NCBI GenBank assembly: GCA_004794785.1
Contig: SJOL01007403.1
Location: 277,852-341,851 of the forward strand
DNA: 64,000 nt
DNA from: Opisthorchis felineus
Lineage: Eukaryota > Platyhelminthes > Trematoda > Opisthorchiida > Opisthorchiidae
Direction of reading: 5' to 3'
Positions 63,823-64,000 of the stretch are shown here, piece by piece. The first letter of the stretch is position 1. Every line of letters begins with the position of its first letter. A program made the position numbers and the translations under genes. The notes below the pieces were generated by a model. That model had not been told where the DNA came from. It saw nothing but the letters and a program-made list of their open reading frames with translations, and searched no databases.

Positions 63823-64000
63823 GGTAAATAAATAAATAAACCGTTCAGCTGTAACACCCTTTGGGTGCCTAGCTGTCATGCCACCCGTAGGAAGCGCGAA
63901 GGCTGGGATATTGCTGGGTCACCCAATCATGGACAGGAGAAGTTGGGAGGCAGAGGTCAGATTCGAACCATGGGCCTTCTGGTCACTAAATCACCCTCTA
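63823..64000 (-). repeat. tRNA-derived SINE running off the window
   Basis: Read on the minus strand from the window end, it has GTGATTTAGTGACCAGAAGG, which resembles an A-box region, then a near-perfect B box GGTTCGAATCTG (at 63957-63968 on the plus strand), then an unrelated body. It ends in a simple repeat tail seen on the plus strand as TAAATAAATAAATAAA at 63825-63840. A tRNA-like pol III head, body and short tail is the classic SINE layout. The tail is similar in kind to the TTTA tail of the LINE at 24.1 kb. The 5' end lies outside the window. Confidence 0.62.

Noticed and set aside
1..64000. CRISPR arrays, bacterial operons, rRNA genes
   Set aside because: No regularly spaced repeats, no ribosome-binding-site-linked gene runs and no rRNA motifs; the window is eukaryotic.

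Overview
The window looks like nuclear DNA of a parasitic flatworm (trematode or cestode). It is AT-rich and intron-rich, with short exons separated by kilobases, no operons, and many decayed retroelements. These include two non-LTR (LINE) reverse transcriptases, a Ty3/Gypsy integrase, tRNA-derived SINE-like pieces, and a repeat with a hammerhead-ribozyme-like core. The lineage is an inference from these element types; no sequence was compared with a database.

The best supported genes are two LITAF-domain (SIMPLE-like) paralogues in tandem on the minus strand. LITAF-A has exons at 10415-10450, 8043-8087, 1875-2046 and 1019-1127. LITAF-B has exons at 46949-47014, 41251-41289, 37521-37671 and 33373-33481. 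Each has small phase 1-1 exons coding for PPY or PPPY motifs, then a zinc-half exon (phase 1 to 2) with CxxC and a hydrophobic stretch, then a 109-nt last exon ending in HxCPxC and a short tail. Phases agree at every junction, and both last exons have the same length. The first ATG exon of each gene was not found.

Between the two genes (10.5-33.4 kb) lie a 1.84-kb direct duplication (17054-18894 and 19188-21030) whose second copy begins right after the only N of the window, a wrecked LINE (about 21840-24150) with a TTTA-rich tail, and a plausible two-exon gene for a small cysteine-containing secreted or type II membrane protein (24859-25519, minus). A few single exon candidates are weaker.

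The introns of LITAF-B hold a tRNA-Thr-like SINE piece (35.5 kb), a diverged direct repeat (36.3/36.6 kb) and a 181-nt hairpin at 39797-39977 made of two head-to-head copies of the ribozyme-like repeat. The best-preserved copy of that repeat core is at 51060-51089, and a third, decayed copy is at 29.5 kb.

The right end (56.9-64 kb) is more GC-rich and is a graveyard of elements: a Gypsy integrase fragment (minus), a LINE reverse transcriptase (minus, 61942-63350) and a SINE with a B box and an ATTT-type tail running off the window end. Most of the remaining sequence is intron or intergenic DNA in which I see nothing definable.
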